Assembly (NCBI GenBank): GCA_001804025.1
Contig: MHFC01000112.1
Location: forward strand, 4,160-22,197
DNA: 18,038 nt
Direction of reading: 5' to 3'
Origin: Omnitrophica bacterium GWA2_52_8
GTDB lineage: Bacteria; Omnitrophota; Omnitrophia; Omnitrophales; Aquincolibacteriaceae
Every line of letters begins with the position of its first letter. Positions within the stretch are counted from its first letter, which is position 1. Positions 1 to 8,400 of the stretch are shown in pieces. The position numbers and the translations under genes are program-made. The notes beneath the pieces were generated by a model. It saw only the letters and a program-made list of their open reading frames with translations. It ran no database searches and was not told the origin of the DNA.

Positions 1-1105
1 AAGACCGGGTGTTATGCCCGGCTCCGTGGATCGGCAAAGGCTCCCGGCGCAGAGCATGCTCGATAAAATTCGGCAGCACGCGATAATCATCAGCACGGAT
101 GCCCGGGCCGTAAACATTGAAGGGCCGTATCACTTTGACCGGCACATTATAAACCTTCCAAAACACCTGGCACATGGTTTCGCCAAAACGCTTTGATTCA
201 TCATAACAAGAGCGCGGCCCGTCCATCGAAACATTTCCAAAATAAGTTTCCGCCGTCGGAACATGACGGTTATCCGGGTCCCCGTAAACTTCGCTGGAAC
301 TCATAAAAACAAAACTCTTCACATTTTTCTGCCGGGCCATTTCGAGCATCTGCCTCGTCCCTTGCGTCCCGACGTCCATGGTTTCGATAGGAAACTTCGT
401 ATAATAAACGGGTGAAGCAATGCCAGCCGCATGGATAAGGTAATCTACCGGCCCGTCAAGCTCCATCGGGCGCACGACATCGTGGCGCACAAAACGCAGG
501 TCGTCATCCGTGATGATCCGCTGCTCATACCCGGTCACAAAGTTATCGACAAGCACGGCCTTCATTTTCCGCTTTAGAACTTCCTGATTCAAATATTTAA
601 AAAGCAGAACCATATACCGGCCCAGAAAACCGAAGGCCCCTGTAACCAGAAAGGTTTTGCCCTCAAAAAAAGAATGATACGGTTTTAAAAAGCGTGCAAG
701 GTTACGGATGTCTTCAGATATCACTTCGGAAGTGATCAGTTCGGAAGCAGCGCTTCGAGCTGCCGGCGCAGGGAGTTTCGTCGCCTCGAGGGTCTCATGC
801 GAGACCTCGTTCGAAATTCGTTTTTTCGGGCTATACTTCCGGCCGGAAAACTTGCCAGATTCTTCTCCCGCTTCTTGGGACAATCCGCTCTGGATATACG
901 TCTTGATGAGCTGCTGATAACCCATGTCGCCTTTATGCTTCGCCATACCGCGCAAATCATCGATCATATTCTCGGGAATACGGATCGAAATCAACTTGCT
1001 GTCCAGTTTCTTGGCAGCCAAAACACCCGGTTCTGATTGAATTTCCTTATGCTTCATAGCAGATGCGGGCTTGTTCGCCTTAGCGGCCACCGTTTTTTTT
1101 GCCAT
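1..1105 (-). CDS. Ribbon-helix-helix (CopG/BrnA-like) domain fused to NAD-dependent sugar-nucleotide epimerase/decarboxylase, 3' truncated by window edge
   Basis: The gene reads in one frame from ATG at 1105 to the window edge without a stop (368 codons visible). Residues 1-35 are a basic, Ala/Lys-rich tail. Residues 36-75 (LISIRIPENMIDDLRGMAKH, then YQQLIKTYIQSGL) have the strand-helix-helix pattern of CopG-type antitoxins such as BrnA. Residues 76-127 are a polar linker. From about 128 an extended SDR fold begins: nucleotide-binding VTGAFGFLG (154-162), SSSEVYGDP, catalytic Y301xxxK305 within CYDESKRFGE, and RPFNVYGPG. The SDR part resembles UDP-glucuronate decarboxylase/dTDP-glucose dehydratase-type enzymes that make nucleotide sugars for surface polysaccharide. 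An AGGGGG ribosome-binding site precedes the ATG by five bases. No ATG lies near the epimerase start. A GTG at 722-724 could start it alone but has no Shine-Dalgarno. The C-terminus (substrate-binding part) is outside the window. The fusion is seen; DNA binding and substrate are inferred. Confidence 0.85.
   Translation of the reverse strand, partial: MAKKTVAAKANKPASAMKHKEIQSEPGVLAAKKLDSKLISIRIPENMIDDLRGMAKHKGDMGYQQLIKTYIQSGLSQEAGEESGKFSGRKYSPKKRISNEVSHETLEATKLPAPAARSAASELITSEVISEDIRNLARFLKPYHSFFEGKTFLVTGAFGFLGRYMVLLFKYLNQEVLKRKMKAVLVDNFVTGYEQRIITDDDLRFVRHDVVRPMELDGPVDYLIHAAGIASPVYYTKFPIETMDVGTQGTRQMLEMARQKNVKSFVFMSSSEVYGDPDNRHVPTAETYFGNVSMDGPRSCYDESKRFGETMCQVFWKVYNVPVKVIRPFNVYGPGIRADDYRVLPNFIEHALRREPLPIHGAGHNTRS
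716..745 (-). repeat. 15-bp imperfect tandem duplication in the linker of the fusion gene
   Basis: On the minus strand 745-731 (TCCGAACTGATCACT) is followed directly by 730-716 (TCCGAAGTGATATCT), matching at 12 of 15 positions and encoding SELIT-SEVIS at the junction between linker and epimerase. The same stretch holds the inverted repeat TCACTTC-G-GAAGTGA (721-735). A second inverted repeat, GGTCTC-ATGC-GAGACC, lies nearby at 791-806. This may mark how the two domains were joined, but it could equally be simple linker drift. Confidence 0.5.
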
Positions 1106-1119
1106 GCGATCCCCCTAAG

Positions 1120-1178
1120 TGTATATACATCATTTTCGAATTTCCAGCATTTGTATATACATCTTGCCGGATTGTCAA
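1120..1178 (-). promoter_or_regulatory. Promoter with twin perfect palindromes (candidate operators) upstream of the RHH-epimerase gene
   Basis: A perfect -35 (TTGACA, complement of 1173-1178) contains the TGA stop of the upstream PAP2 gene. A 17-bp spacer leads to TACAAA (complement of 1150-1155), or 15 bp to TATACA (1152-1157). Two identical 10-bp palindromes TGTATATACA lie at 1152-1161, overlapping the -10, and at 1120-1129, in the predicted 5' leader before the ribosome-binding site. They are 32 bp centre to centre, about three helical turns, so both face the same side of the DNA. RHH proteins typically bind such short repeated palindromes as dimers, and the downstream gene itself encodes an RHH domain, so autorepression is the simplest reading. 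The promoter and repeats are seen; the binding protein is inferred. Confidence 0.65.
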
Positions 1179-1933
1179 GAATTTTTTTCGGCTTTACTGT
1201 AGGATTCATGGCCCGCGACAAAGATTGCGGCCGCATGGGCCAAAAAAAATGCCGCCATGGCGTCCGAAGGCCAATGCTTTTCAAGCTGGATACGGGATAG
1301 TGCCGTAAACGCAGGAAGAATCAAAAGAAACCATAAATAAATACGCGCAGGAAATTTTATCATCAGATAGAACACCGCGGCCGCAACGATCGTGACATCT
1401 CCGGATGGGAAACTCTGAAACATGCCATCGTCTCCGAACACCCCTTGCCGGAAATTCAAAAATGAAGACGGCCCCAGTTCCGCAAGCGGCCGTGCTCGGG
1501 TAGACAATAACTTTAGAACCCCGGAAAATAAACCCGCGAGCAGGCAGGAGAAAACCACATGCGCCACAGCCTTTCTTCCGGAACCGAATTTGAGAGCGGT
1601 AAAAAGATAATAAATGAGCAGGAAATAAATAAGCAGATACTTGTCTCCAAGATGCGCCCCGAGACGGATCCAGAATTCCGGAGTTTCATAACTAAGCAGC
1701 TGAAAAAAATCGACCCAGTACCGGTCTCCGTAAATACAAGCGGCTAAAACTCCCGCGACACAAAGCACCGGGAGCGTCTGCCGCCGGATATCTTTTGTGA
1801 CCATCCAAGCATAGGCGACGAGCCCCTTAAACGACCCTCTCCGCCATTCAAGCGCCATCATGACCACGATAAGAAGCGAAAGGATTTTTTTATGATGAAT
1901 GAGCACCAAAACGTAATCGATCCATGATTCCAT
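1175..1933 (-). CDS. PAP2-family (phosphatidic acid phosphatase type 2) integral membrane phosphatase
   Basis: The 252-residue protein has several hydrophobic segments and the three PAP2 motifs in order: KLLSTRARP (the KX6RP motif), FPSGD, and SRIQLEKHWPSD (SRX5HX3D). Family members remove phosphate from lipid phosphates such as phosphatidate, undecaprenyl diphosphate or lipid A, with the active site at the membrane face. The second motif is normally PSGH; here His is replaced by Asp (codon GAT), which removes the usual general acid, so activity or substrate may differ. The nucleophilic His and its partner Asp in the third motif are present. The ATG at 1933 has no Shine-Dalgarno, but a TATAAT lies six bases before it, suggesting a leaderless transcript. 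The stop codon is embedded in the promoter of the next gene, so the two are closely packed but separately promoted. The exact lipid substrate cannot be told from sequence. Confidence 0.85.
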   Translation of the reverse strand: MESWIDYVLVLIHHKKILSLLIVVMMALEWRRGSFKGLVAYAWMVTKDIRRQTLPVLCVAGVLAACIYGDRYWVDFFQLLSYETPEFWIRLGAHLGDKYLLIYFLLIYYLFTALKFGSGRKAVAHVVFSCLLAGLFSGVLKLLSTRARPLAELGPSSFLNFRQGVFGDDGMFQSFPSGDVTIVAAAVFYLMIKFPARIYLWFLLILPAFTALSRIQLEKHWPSDAMAAFFLAHAAAIFVAGHESYSKAEKNS

Positions 1934-1939
1934 CGGCGG

Positions 1940-1945
1940 ATTATA
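1940..1945 (-). promoter_or_regulatory. Candidate -10 element (TATAAT) for a leaderless PAP2 transcript
   Basis: The minus strand reads TATAAT six bases before the PAP2 ATG, so a transcript would begin at or next to the start codon. This fits the lack of a Shine-Dalgarno. I see no clear -35 at 16-18 bp, which keeps confidence low. Confidence 0.3.
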
Positions 1946-1988
1946 CGATAGAACAAGCTGCTGTGCCCCGTTTTCTTTTTAATTAGTG

Positions 1989-2006
1989 TGATTTTTTTAA
2001 AAATCA
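1989..2006. promoter_or_regulatory. 18-bp palindrome between divergent PAP2 and sdhC genes
   Basis: TGATTTTT-TT-AAAAATCA is a perfect inverted repeat in the 112-bp gap between divergent starts, 39 bp before sdhC. A terminator is not expected between divergent genes, so an operator for sdhCAB or for both units is the better reading. It lacks FNR half-site spacing. Its AT-rich composition makes chance occurrence possible. Confidence 0.3.
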
Positions 2007-2045
2007 TGTTAAACTTCGCATGTCTATTCACCCAATCGCTATAAA

Positions 2046-2741
2046 ATGCCGACACTGCCTATACCTCAATCTTCTATCGGTAAAAAAGCCGTCATGGCCG
2101 TTACAGGCCTGATGATGTTCGGGTTTATTTTGGGACACCTCGCCGGCAATTTACTCATCTACGCAGGCCCGGATACTTTTAATGCTTATGCCAAAAAGCT
2201 GCAGAGCCTTGGCGAGTTCCTCTGGGTCGCACGTTGCATTCTTTTAACAGCACTTCTGTTCCATGTGCTTTCTGCAATCCAACTGACATTTGAAAACCGC
2301 AAGGCACGCCCCATCGGATACCGCCGGTATGACCCCGAAGTCACGACTTATGCCGCACGAACCATGATGCTCTCGGGTATTATTTTGACGGCGTTTATTG
2401 TTTATCATCTGCTTCATTTCACGTTCCGTCTGACGCATCCAGAAGTTTCAAACCTTCATGACGCCCGCGGCAATCATCATGTGTACGCGATGGTGGTGCA
2501 AAGCTTCCGCCAATGGCCCGTGGCGGTTGCCTATATTGCGGCCATGGTCCCGCTGTGTCTGCATCTGAGCCACGGGATTTCAAGCGCCTTCCAGTCCTTG
2601 GGCCTTCAAAACAACCGCCTTCTCCCCGTTTTCAAAAATGCGGCCCGCGGCATTGCGCTTCTGATCTTTGTCGGCTACGCCTCCATCCCCGCCGCATGCC
2701 TGAGCGGTTTGATTCAATACACCGCGGGAAGGACTCCATGA
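2046..2741 (+). CDS. sdhC: Succinate dehydrogenase/fumarate reductase cytochrome b558-type membrane subunit
   Basis: The 231-residue protein is the membrane anchor of complex II, carrying heme and the quinone site. The N-terminus [19 protein letters not shown] is typical of the single-subunit b558 family. About five hydrophobic segments are visible. Histidines H31 (GHLAGN), H73, H121/H124 and H173/H176 lie in successive membrane helices at the spacing of the axial ligands of the two b hemes in Bacillus/Wolinella-type enzymes. That places this complex in the diheme type usually coupled to menaquinone. No separate sdhD is present, as expected for the type. The first gene of sdhCAB, it overlaps sdhA by four bases (ATGA). 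No Shine-Dalgarno precedes the ATG. Whether the complex works as succinate dehydrogenase or fumarate reductase in vivo cannot be decided from sequence. Confidence 0.92.
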   Translation: MPTLPIPQSSIGKKAVMAVTGLMMFGFILGHLAGNLLIYAGPDTFNAYAKKLQSLGEFLWVARCILLTALLFHVLSAIQLTFENRKARPIGYRRYDPEVTTYAARTMMLSGIILTAFIVYHLLHFTFRLTHPEVSNLHDARGNHHVYAMVVQSFRQWPVAVAYIAAMVPLCLHLSHGISSAFQSLGLQNNRLLPVFKNAARGIALLIFVGYASIPAACLSGLIQYTAGRTP

Positions 2742-4651
2742 AACTTGATGCGAGAATTCCCGACGGACCGCTTGCAGAAAAATGGGACCGCCGGCGAAAC
2801 GAGCTGAAACTTGTCAATCCGGCCAATAAACGCAAATACAAAATTATTGTGGTCGGCACGGGTCTCGCAGGTGCGTCAGCATCCGCCAGCCTCGCGGAAC
2901 TCGGCTATCAAGTCGACACGTTCTGCTATCAGGACAGTGCGCGCCGGGCACACAGCATTGCCGCTCAAGGCGGGATTAATGCGGCGAAGAATTATCCCAA
3001 CGACGGCGACAGCATCTATCGCCTTTTTTATGACACAATCAAAGGCGGTGATTTCAGGGCCCGTGAAGCCAATGTCTACCGCCTCGCCCAAATCAGCAAC
3101 ACCATCATCGATCAGTGCGTCGCACAAGGAGTGCCTTTTGCGCGTGAATACAGCGGCTATCTGGCCAACCGGTCTTTTGGCGGCGCTCAGGTTTCGCGGA
3201 CATTTTACGCGCGCGGACAGACCGGACAGCAGCTTTTATTAGGCGCTTACCAGGCTCTCATGCGGCAAGTTCATGCCAAAAAAATCAATTTGTATACGCG
3301 CAGTGAGATGCTGGATCTGGTCGTTATTGCGGGAGAAGCCAAAGGCATTCTCATCCGGGATCTCATTACGGGAAAAATCACCTCGCATGCGGCGGATGCA
3401 GTCGTTTTAGCCACAGGGGGTTATGCCAACGTTTATTATCTTTCCACCAATGCCAAAGGCTGTAACGTCACCGCGACATTCCGCGCTTACCGCAAGGGGG
3501 CATTGTTTGCGAATCCTTGTTACACGCAAATCCATCCGACGTGCATCCCGGTTTCCGGCGATTACCAATCCAAACTGACCTTGATGTCGGAGTCCCTGCG
3601 CAATGACGGGCGCATCTGGGTCCCGAAACAGAAGGCCGACAAACGAGCACCGCAGGACATTCCCGAGGCTGAGCGAGATTACTTTCTCGAACGCAAATAT
3701 CCGAGTTTCGGGAATCTGGCGCCGCGCGACATTGCCTCGCGCAGCGCAAAAGAAGTCTGCGATGATGGCCGCGGTGTCGGCGAAGGGGGTTTTGGGGTTT
3801 ACCTTGATTTTGCAGATGCGGCCAAACGTTTGGGCAAGCCGGCTATTGCGGAACGCTACGGCAACTTGTTTCATATGTATGAAAAAATCACCGGGGAAAA
3901 TCCATACGCGCGTCCGATGCGCATCTATCCTGCGCCGCATTACACCATGGGCGGCTTATGGGTCGACTACCATTTAATGAGTAACATTCCGGGTCTTTTT
4001 GTCATCGGAGAAGCCAATTTCTCGGACCATGGCGCCAACAGGCTCGGCGCCAGCGCGCTCATGCAGGGACTGGCCGACGGTTACTTCATTCTCCCCTATA
4101 CGCTGGGAGATTATTTAGCACAAACCAAACCCGGTCTTTACAAAACCGGCCATGAGGAGTTCAAAAAAAGCGAAACCGCCGTCAGCTCACAAACCCGCCG
4201 CTTTATTGAAATGCGCGGAAAACGGACGGTTGATGATTTTCATCGCGAACTCGGAAAATTAATGTGGGACCTCTGCGGCATGTCACGCAGCGACAAAAGC
4301 CTGCGGGAAGCCCTGCAGCGCCTACCGAAGATTCGCGAGGAATTTTATCGGAACCTCAAAGTTCTCGGAACGGGAGAAGAACTCAACCAGTCGCTTGAAA
4401 AGGCCGGCCGGGTGGCGGACTTTTTTGATTTTGCCGAACTTCTCTGCCATGACGCACTGCATCGTTCCGAGTCCTGCGGCGGGCATTTCCGTATCGAAAG
4501 CCAGACACCCGACGGCGAGGCCCAGCGGGACGACAAACAATTCTCCTATGTTGCGGCTTGGCAGCATACGCAGCCCGGGCAAATGCCGCTGCTCCATAAA
4601 GAACCCCTCACATTCGAAAATATCAAGCTTGTACAAAGGAGTTACAAGTAA
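2738..4651 (+). CDS. sdhA: Succinate dehydrogenase/fumarate reductase flavoprotein subunit
   Basis: This 637-residue catalytic subunit oxidises succinate to fumarate (or the reverse) at a covalently bound FAD. The dinucleotide-binding motif VVGTGLAG is at 38-45. The covalent-FAD histidine is probably H72 in [13 protein letters not shown]. Substrate and flavin-site blocks [20 protein letters not shown] and [19 protein letters not shown] are intact, and length is normal for the family. The ATG at 2738 is used because it overlaps the sdhC stop and gives the usual N-terminus. The reading frame stays open upstream to 2513, but that 75-codon extension lies inside sdhC and does not look like protein. 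The gene is translationally coupled to sdhC and abuts sdhB. Confidence 0.95.
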   Translation: MKLDARIPDGPLAEKWDRRRNELKLVNPANKRKYKIIVVGTGLAGASASASLAELGYQVDTFCYQDSARRAHSIAAQGGINAAKNYPNDGDSIYRLFYDTIKGGDFRAREANVYRLAQISNTIIDQCVAQGVPFAREYSGYLANRSFGGAQVSRTFYARGQTGQQLLLGAYQALMRQVHAKKINLYTRSEMLDLVVIAGEAKGILIRDLITGKITSHAADAVVLATGGYANVYYLSTNAKGCNVTATFRAYRKGALFANPCYTQIHPTCIPVSGDYQSKLTLMSESLRNDGRIWVPKQKADKRAPQDIPEAERDYFLERKYPSFGNLAPRDIASRSAKEVCDDGRGVGEGGFGVYLDFADAAKRLGKPAIAERYGNLFHMYEKITGENPYARPMRIYPAPHYTMGGLWVDYHLMSNIPGLFVIGEANFSDHGANRLGASALMQGLADGYFILPYTLGDYLAQTKPGLYKTGHEEFKKSETAVSSQTRRFIEMRGKRTVDDFHRELGKLMWDLCGMSRSDKSLREALQRLPKIREEFYRNLKVLGTGEELNQSLEKAGRVADFFDFAELLCHDALHRSESCGGHFRIESQTPDGEAQRDDKQFSYVAAWQHTQPGQMPLLHKEPLTFENIKLVQRSYK

Positions 4652-5404
4652 ATGAAGCTCAAACTTCGTATCTGGCGTCAAAAAAATGCACAATCCCAAG
4701 GGCGGTTTGAAACCTATACAGCGGAAAATGTAAACCCGCATATGTCGTTTCTTGAAATGCTGGATGTGGTCAACGAAGACCTTCTTGGCAAAGGCATTGA
4801 TCCGATCGCCTTCGACCATGACTGCCGGGAAGGTATCTGCGGCGCATGCTCCCTGATGATTAACGGCGAGGCACACGGGCCGGGGCGGGGCGTCACGGCT
4901 TGCCAGCTTCACATGCGTGTTTTTAAAGAGGGGGATGAAATTACGGTCGAACCCTGGCGGGCCAGACCGTTTCCGGTTGTCCGGGATCTCGTCGTCGACC
5001 GCAGCTCCTTTGACCGGATCATTCAAGCAGGAGGCTATATCTCCGCAAGTACCGGGGGCGTTCCCGATGCCAACGCGATCCCGATAGGCAAACCGTTTGC
5101 CGATAAAGCCATGGATGCTGCCGCCTGCATTGGGTGCGGCGCCTGTGTCGCAGCGTGCCCGAATGCCTCAGCTATGCTCTTCGTCGCTGCAAAAGTCTCA
5201 CACCTGGCCCTGCTTCCCCAGGGCCGTATCGAAGCCAAACCGCGCGTATCCGCAATGATTCAATCCATGGACAACGAGGGGTTTGGAAACTGCACCAACC
5301 ATTTCGAATGCGAAGCTGCGTGTCCGAAAGAAATCAATGCCGATTTTATTGCCCGCATGAACCGTGAATATCTCCAGACCAAGATTTGCCCGGAAGTCTC
5401 TTAA
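4652..5404 (+). CDS. sdhB: Succinate dehydrogenase/fumarate reductase iron-sulfur subunit
   Basis: The 250-residue electron-transfer subunit carries electrons from SdhA flavin to the heme/quinone of SdhC. The N-terminal plant-ferredoxin domain has C58, C63, C66 and C84 for the 2Fe-2S cluster. The C-terminal domain has [11 protein letters not shown] (C159, C162, C165, C169) and C214, C220, C224 ([11 protein letters not shown]), the cysteine pattern for one 4Fe-4S and one 3Fe-4S cluster. All three clusters should therefore be present. The ATG follows the sdhA stop with no gap and has an AAGGAG ribosome-binding site at 4636-4641. It ends 30 bp from the convergent PPi-PEPCK-like gene; I see no clear terminator in that gap. 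Confidence 0.95.
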   Translation: MKLKLRIWRQKNAQSQGRFETYTAENVNPHMSFLEMLDVVNEDLLGKGIDPIAFDHDCREGICGACSLMINGEAHGPGRGVTACQLHMRVFKEGDEITVEPWRARPFPVVRDLVVDRSSFDRIIQAGGYISASTGGVPDANAIPIGKPFADKAMDAAACIGCGACVAACPNASAMLFVAAKVSHLALLPQGRIEAKPRVSAMIQSMDNEGFGNCTNHFECEAACPKEINADFIARMNREYLQTKICPEVS

Positions 5405-5434
5405 TCGAAAAACAGTTTTGAGTTAAAGTGCGAA

Positions 5435-8400
5435 CTAGGATCCGCTATGCTGCGGCGGGGCCGATGCGCTGCTTTCGGACACGGCCGGTTTTACGGAAGG
5501 TTTTTGGTAGAACCGAAGTTGTCGGCCATCTACAAGATCCGCACCGATAGAACCTTTGAGGCGTTTCAGAAACGCGCTTGATTTCGCAAGCTCGAGCCGG
5601 TCATTAGCCTTTCTCATACGGGCCGGAAGCGCCAATCTTTCACAGGCCTCATGATTCCCCGGTTTGGAAATAAAATTATTCAAATAACCGACATGCATTT
5701 CCCACAACCCGATATCGACGGCCTGTTTCGCCAGAAGCCTCTCTTTATACCACTCTGAATTGAGCAGATAATCGCGCGTAAACATTTTCCGGATTTCGGG
5801 ACTGGTCAGGTCCTTGCCCTCATATTCGCCGGATGACATGATGTGAAGCAGCGCTTTGAGCGGAGGGCATGCCGCGCGAATGCTCCCGTCCTGAAAATAG
5901 TTTTTCGCCACGCGCTCCTGAGCTTCAACGATATTGTCAATGCCGTCCACAAAAGTTTCCAGGTCCTGTAACTCCGGTTTCAGCATGTCTTCGTTAAACA
6001 CAGTATTAGGATTGTTGAAAATCCGGCCGAGAAACGAGTGGACAAATTTAATCGTGATCCGGAACCCCAGCCGGCTCGCCAGAGCCTTGCGCCCTTTGTA
6101 GTCAAAATCCGCAAGCTTCTCCAGATATTTTTCGCGGATTAAATATTTGGGATCGCGCTCATGAATGGACATGCGCGACCAGATTTCCGGCATCAATAAA
6201 CTCAGATCATGGTCCACACGGATATAAGGCCCCACATATCCCGCGGCGGATGTAAATCCGTCATAACCGGACAGGATATAAGATACCAGCGCATTATTAA
6301 GATCGGTGGTCGGCCACAGCGCATTAAACGGCCCTTTGGTCAGGGCCCCTTCGGAGCCGGCCCCCGTTGTGGAGGGCGATTTCCCCGTCAGACTGCAGAC
6401 AAAGTCCATAAACAGCTCGGGAAGCTCCTGATAATGAATCGGATTATAAACAGCAAGCGGACGCATTCCCGACTCAGGATCGGGGGGATTGTTGCGACGG
6501 CCCGCCAAAACTGCATTCACGACTGGATATATCTTCTCTTCGAGCGGGATGCGCCTAAAAAAACGCGTGCTGATTTCGCACAGGTACTGGAACCGCTCAT
6601 CTACCAGATCCGGACGGTTTTGCAAATAGCGCGGGTTTTTGCACCGCTGACCGTTGATAAGCCGCGGATGGGACGGCACCACGATAAACCCTTCCTTGCC
6701 CGCTTCTACAAATTTCCGGATAAACTTTCTCACCGGTTCCGTATAAAGGTCGAATCCAATGGCATCCTGCATTAACTCTTTTGCGGACAGAAGCGTCAAG
6801 GGCTCATAGTTCGAAACAAAACTATTCAGACTCACCAGATCCGCTTCCGCCTGTTTGTCATACCCGCGGTTAATCGCATCATCCGGGCGCTGAAACAAAC
6901 GGTATTCGCAGTTATGAACAATCTTGAGGCTAAGATTGTGATACTCGGCCACATGGTACGGCACATATTCTTTCGGAACCACGACCGAAACGGAAATATC
7001 GTCTTCAACCTGAAGCTTTGCGGCAGGGTTAAAGTCCTGGCGCAATTTATAGGTCCTCCACGATCCGTCTTTTGCCCAGCCGACACGCAGATAGTTGGCT
7101 ACGAGTTTCCGGTCTTCATATTTAAGTTCGTATCCGGGATACCCGTTGATGATATCGACGCTGAAATGTTCCCGCCAATTCTCACCCCACTCGGGCCGGT
7201 AGTACCGCTTCACGACGAAAATAATTTCGCGGATGTGGTGCGGGATGCTTTCAAGCCACCGGTTATAAACTTCCGTATATTCACTCGACGGCGTCAGCAG
7301 TTTAATCACCGAACCCAGCGACCGCTTAGGGCTTAAAACCGGCCGGCTGTCGCGCTTATCCTTGAATTTGCGCTTAAAGCGGTCTCCGAAATTCCGGTTC
7401 AGGATTTCCGCGACAATATTCATGTCCCGGTGGAAGTCTGAGACAAAAATCGACCCTTGAAATACGGAATAAGCAATGGACTTCGAAATTTCTGATTTTC
7501 CGCCGCCGGACACCGTACAGGGTTTATGGCACAGGATTCCTTCGGCAACCGTCCCAATCAAACGCCAGTAAGGACCCCCCGACTGCTTTTCCATATGAAT
7601 GCGGTAACCCGACGGCAGCACGTAGGTATTAAGCGGCGAAAGCCTGATTTTTTGCTCACTGCGTTCGAACGTCCAGCTTACCGTTTGTTCTTTAAGATTA
7701 AACTTTGTATTCTCGGGCACATAGAAGATATTCGGATATTTTTTATCGATCGCATAACGCTCGGGCCGGATGTCCATCATCGAACCGTACATATTGATCA
7801 AATCTTCGAATTTATGCGCATAAAGTGGGCCAAGGCTCTCGGCGTAATACTCTTCTCCCAAATCATAACTCGGGTACGCAATTGCGCCTCCCGAATGCTC
7901 TTCTTCGCAAAGGCCGAACAAATTGGCCGACATACTGATTTGAGTTTTAACTTCTTTTTTGCAGTAGCCGAAATAATTGTCGGCAATCAACGTCACCATG
8001 ACACCGCGGGCATCCCGGGCCGTGACCTTAAAGGCATTTCCGGAATTATAAAGCTCGCTTTCATCCCGCCAGCACATCCCGTCATGCCTTTGCCGCTCGG
8101 AAGCATCCTCCCAATGCGGAAGTCCGACCGATTTTTTCGTCAATTGCGTGAGATGCGGGGACAGAATGACGCACCCCGTGTGACCGGTCCAGTGCTCGAC
8201 ATCCAATCCGGCATCATTTTCGGGAAGAAACGGGTCGCCGGCATTTCCGAAAATAGACTCCACAAAATCCAGATTGCTGACCAGGCTTCCGGGAGCAAAA
8301 AAACGGATCTCCATCGATTTTTCACGGATATAGCCTTTTACCGTCGGGCAAACTACAGGGCGAAGCAGCAAAGACACGAAGGTTTCTGCCGTCTTCTTCT

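Noticed and set aside
736..960. 74-codon minus-strand frame and similar small frames over the RHH region
   Set aside because: They are out of frame with the RHH-epimerase fusion, which alone shows domain signatures.
1..1178. A complete toxin-antitoxin operon
   Set aside because: The RHH domain resembles an antitoxin, but no toxin (for example BrnT or RelE) is encoded beside it; the upstream gene is a PAP2 phosphatase and the RHH frame continues into an epimerase.
1989..2006. FNR/CRP-type site
   Set aside because: TGAT and ATCA half-sites are ten bases apart instead of the FNR four-base spacing, and the CRP core is absent.
2513..2737. 75-codon upstream extension of sdhA
   Set aside because: It lies within sdhC in another frame; the ATG at 2738 overlaps the sdhC stop and gives the family N-terminus.
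4322..5026. 234-codon minus-strand open frame across the sdhA/sdhB junction
   Set aside because: Antisense to two certain genes with full cofactor motifs; no domain and no ribosome-binding site noted.
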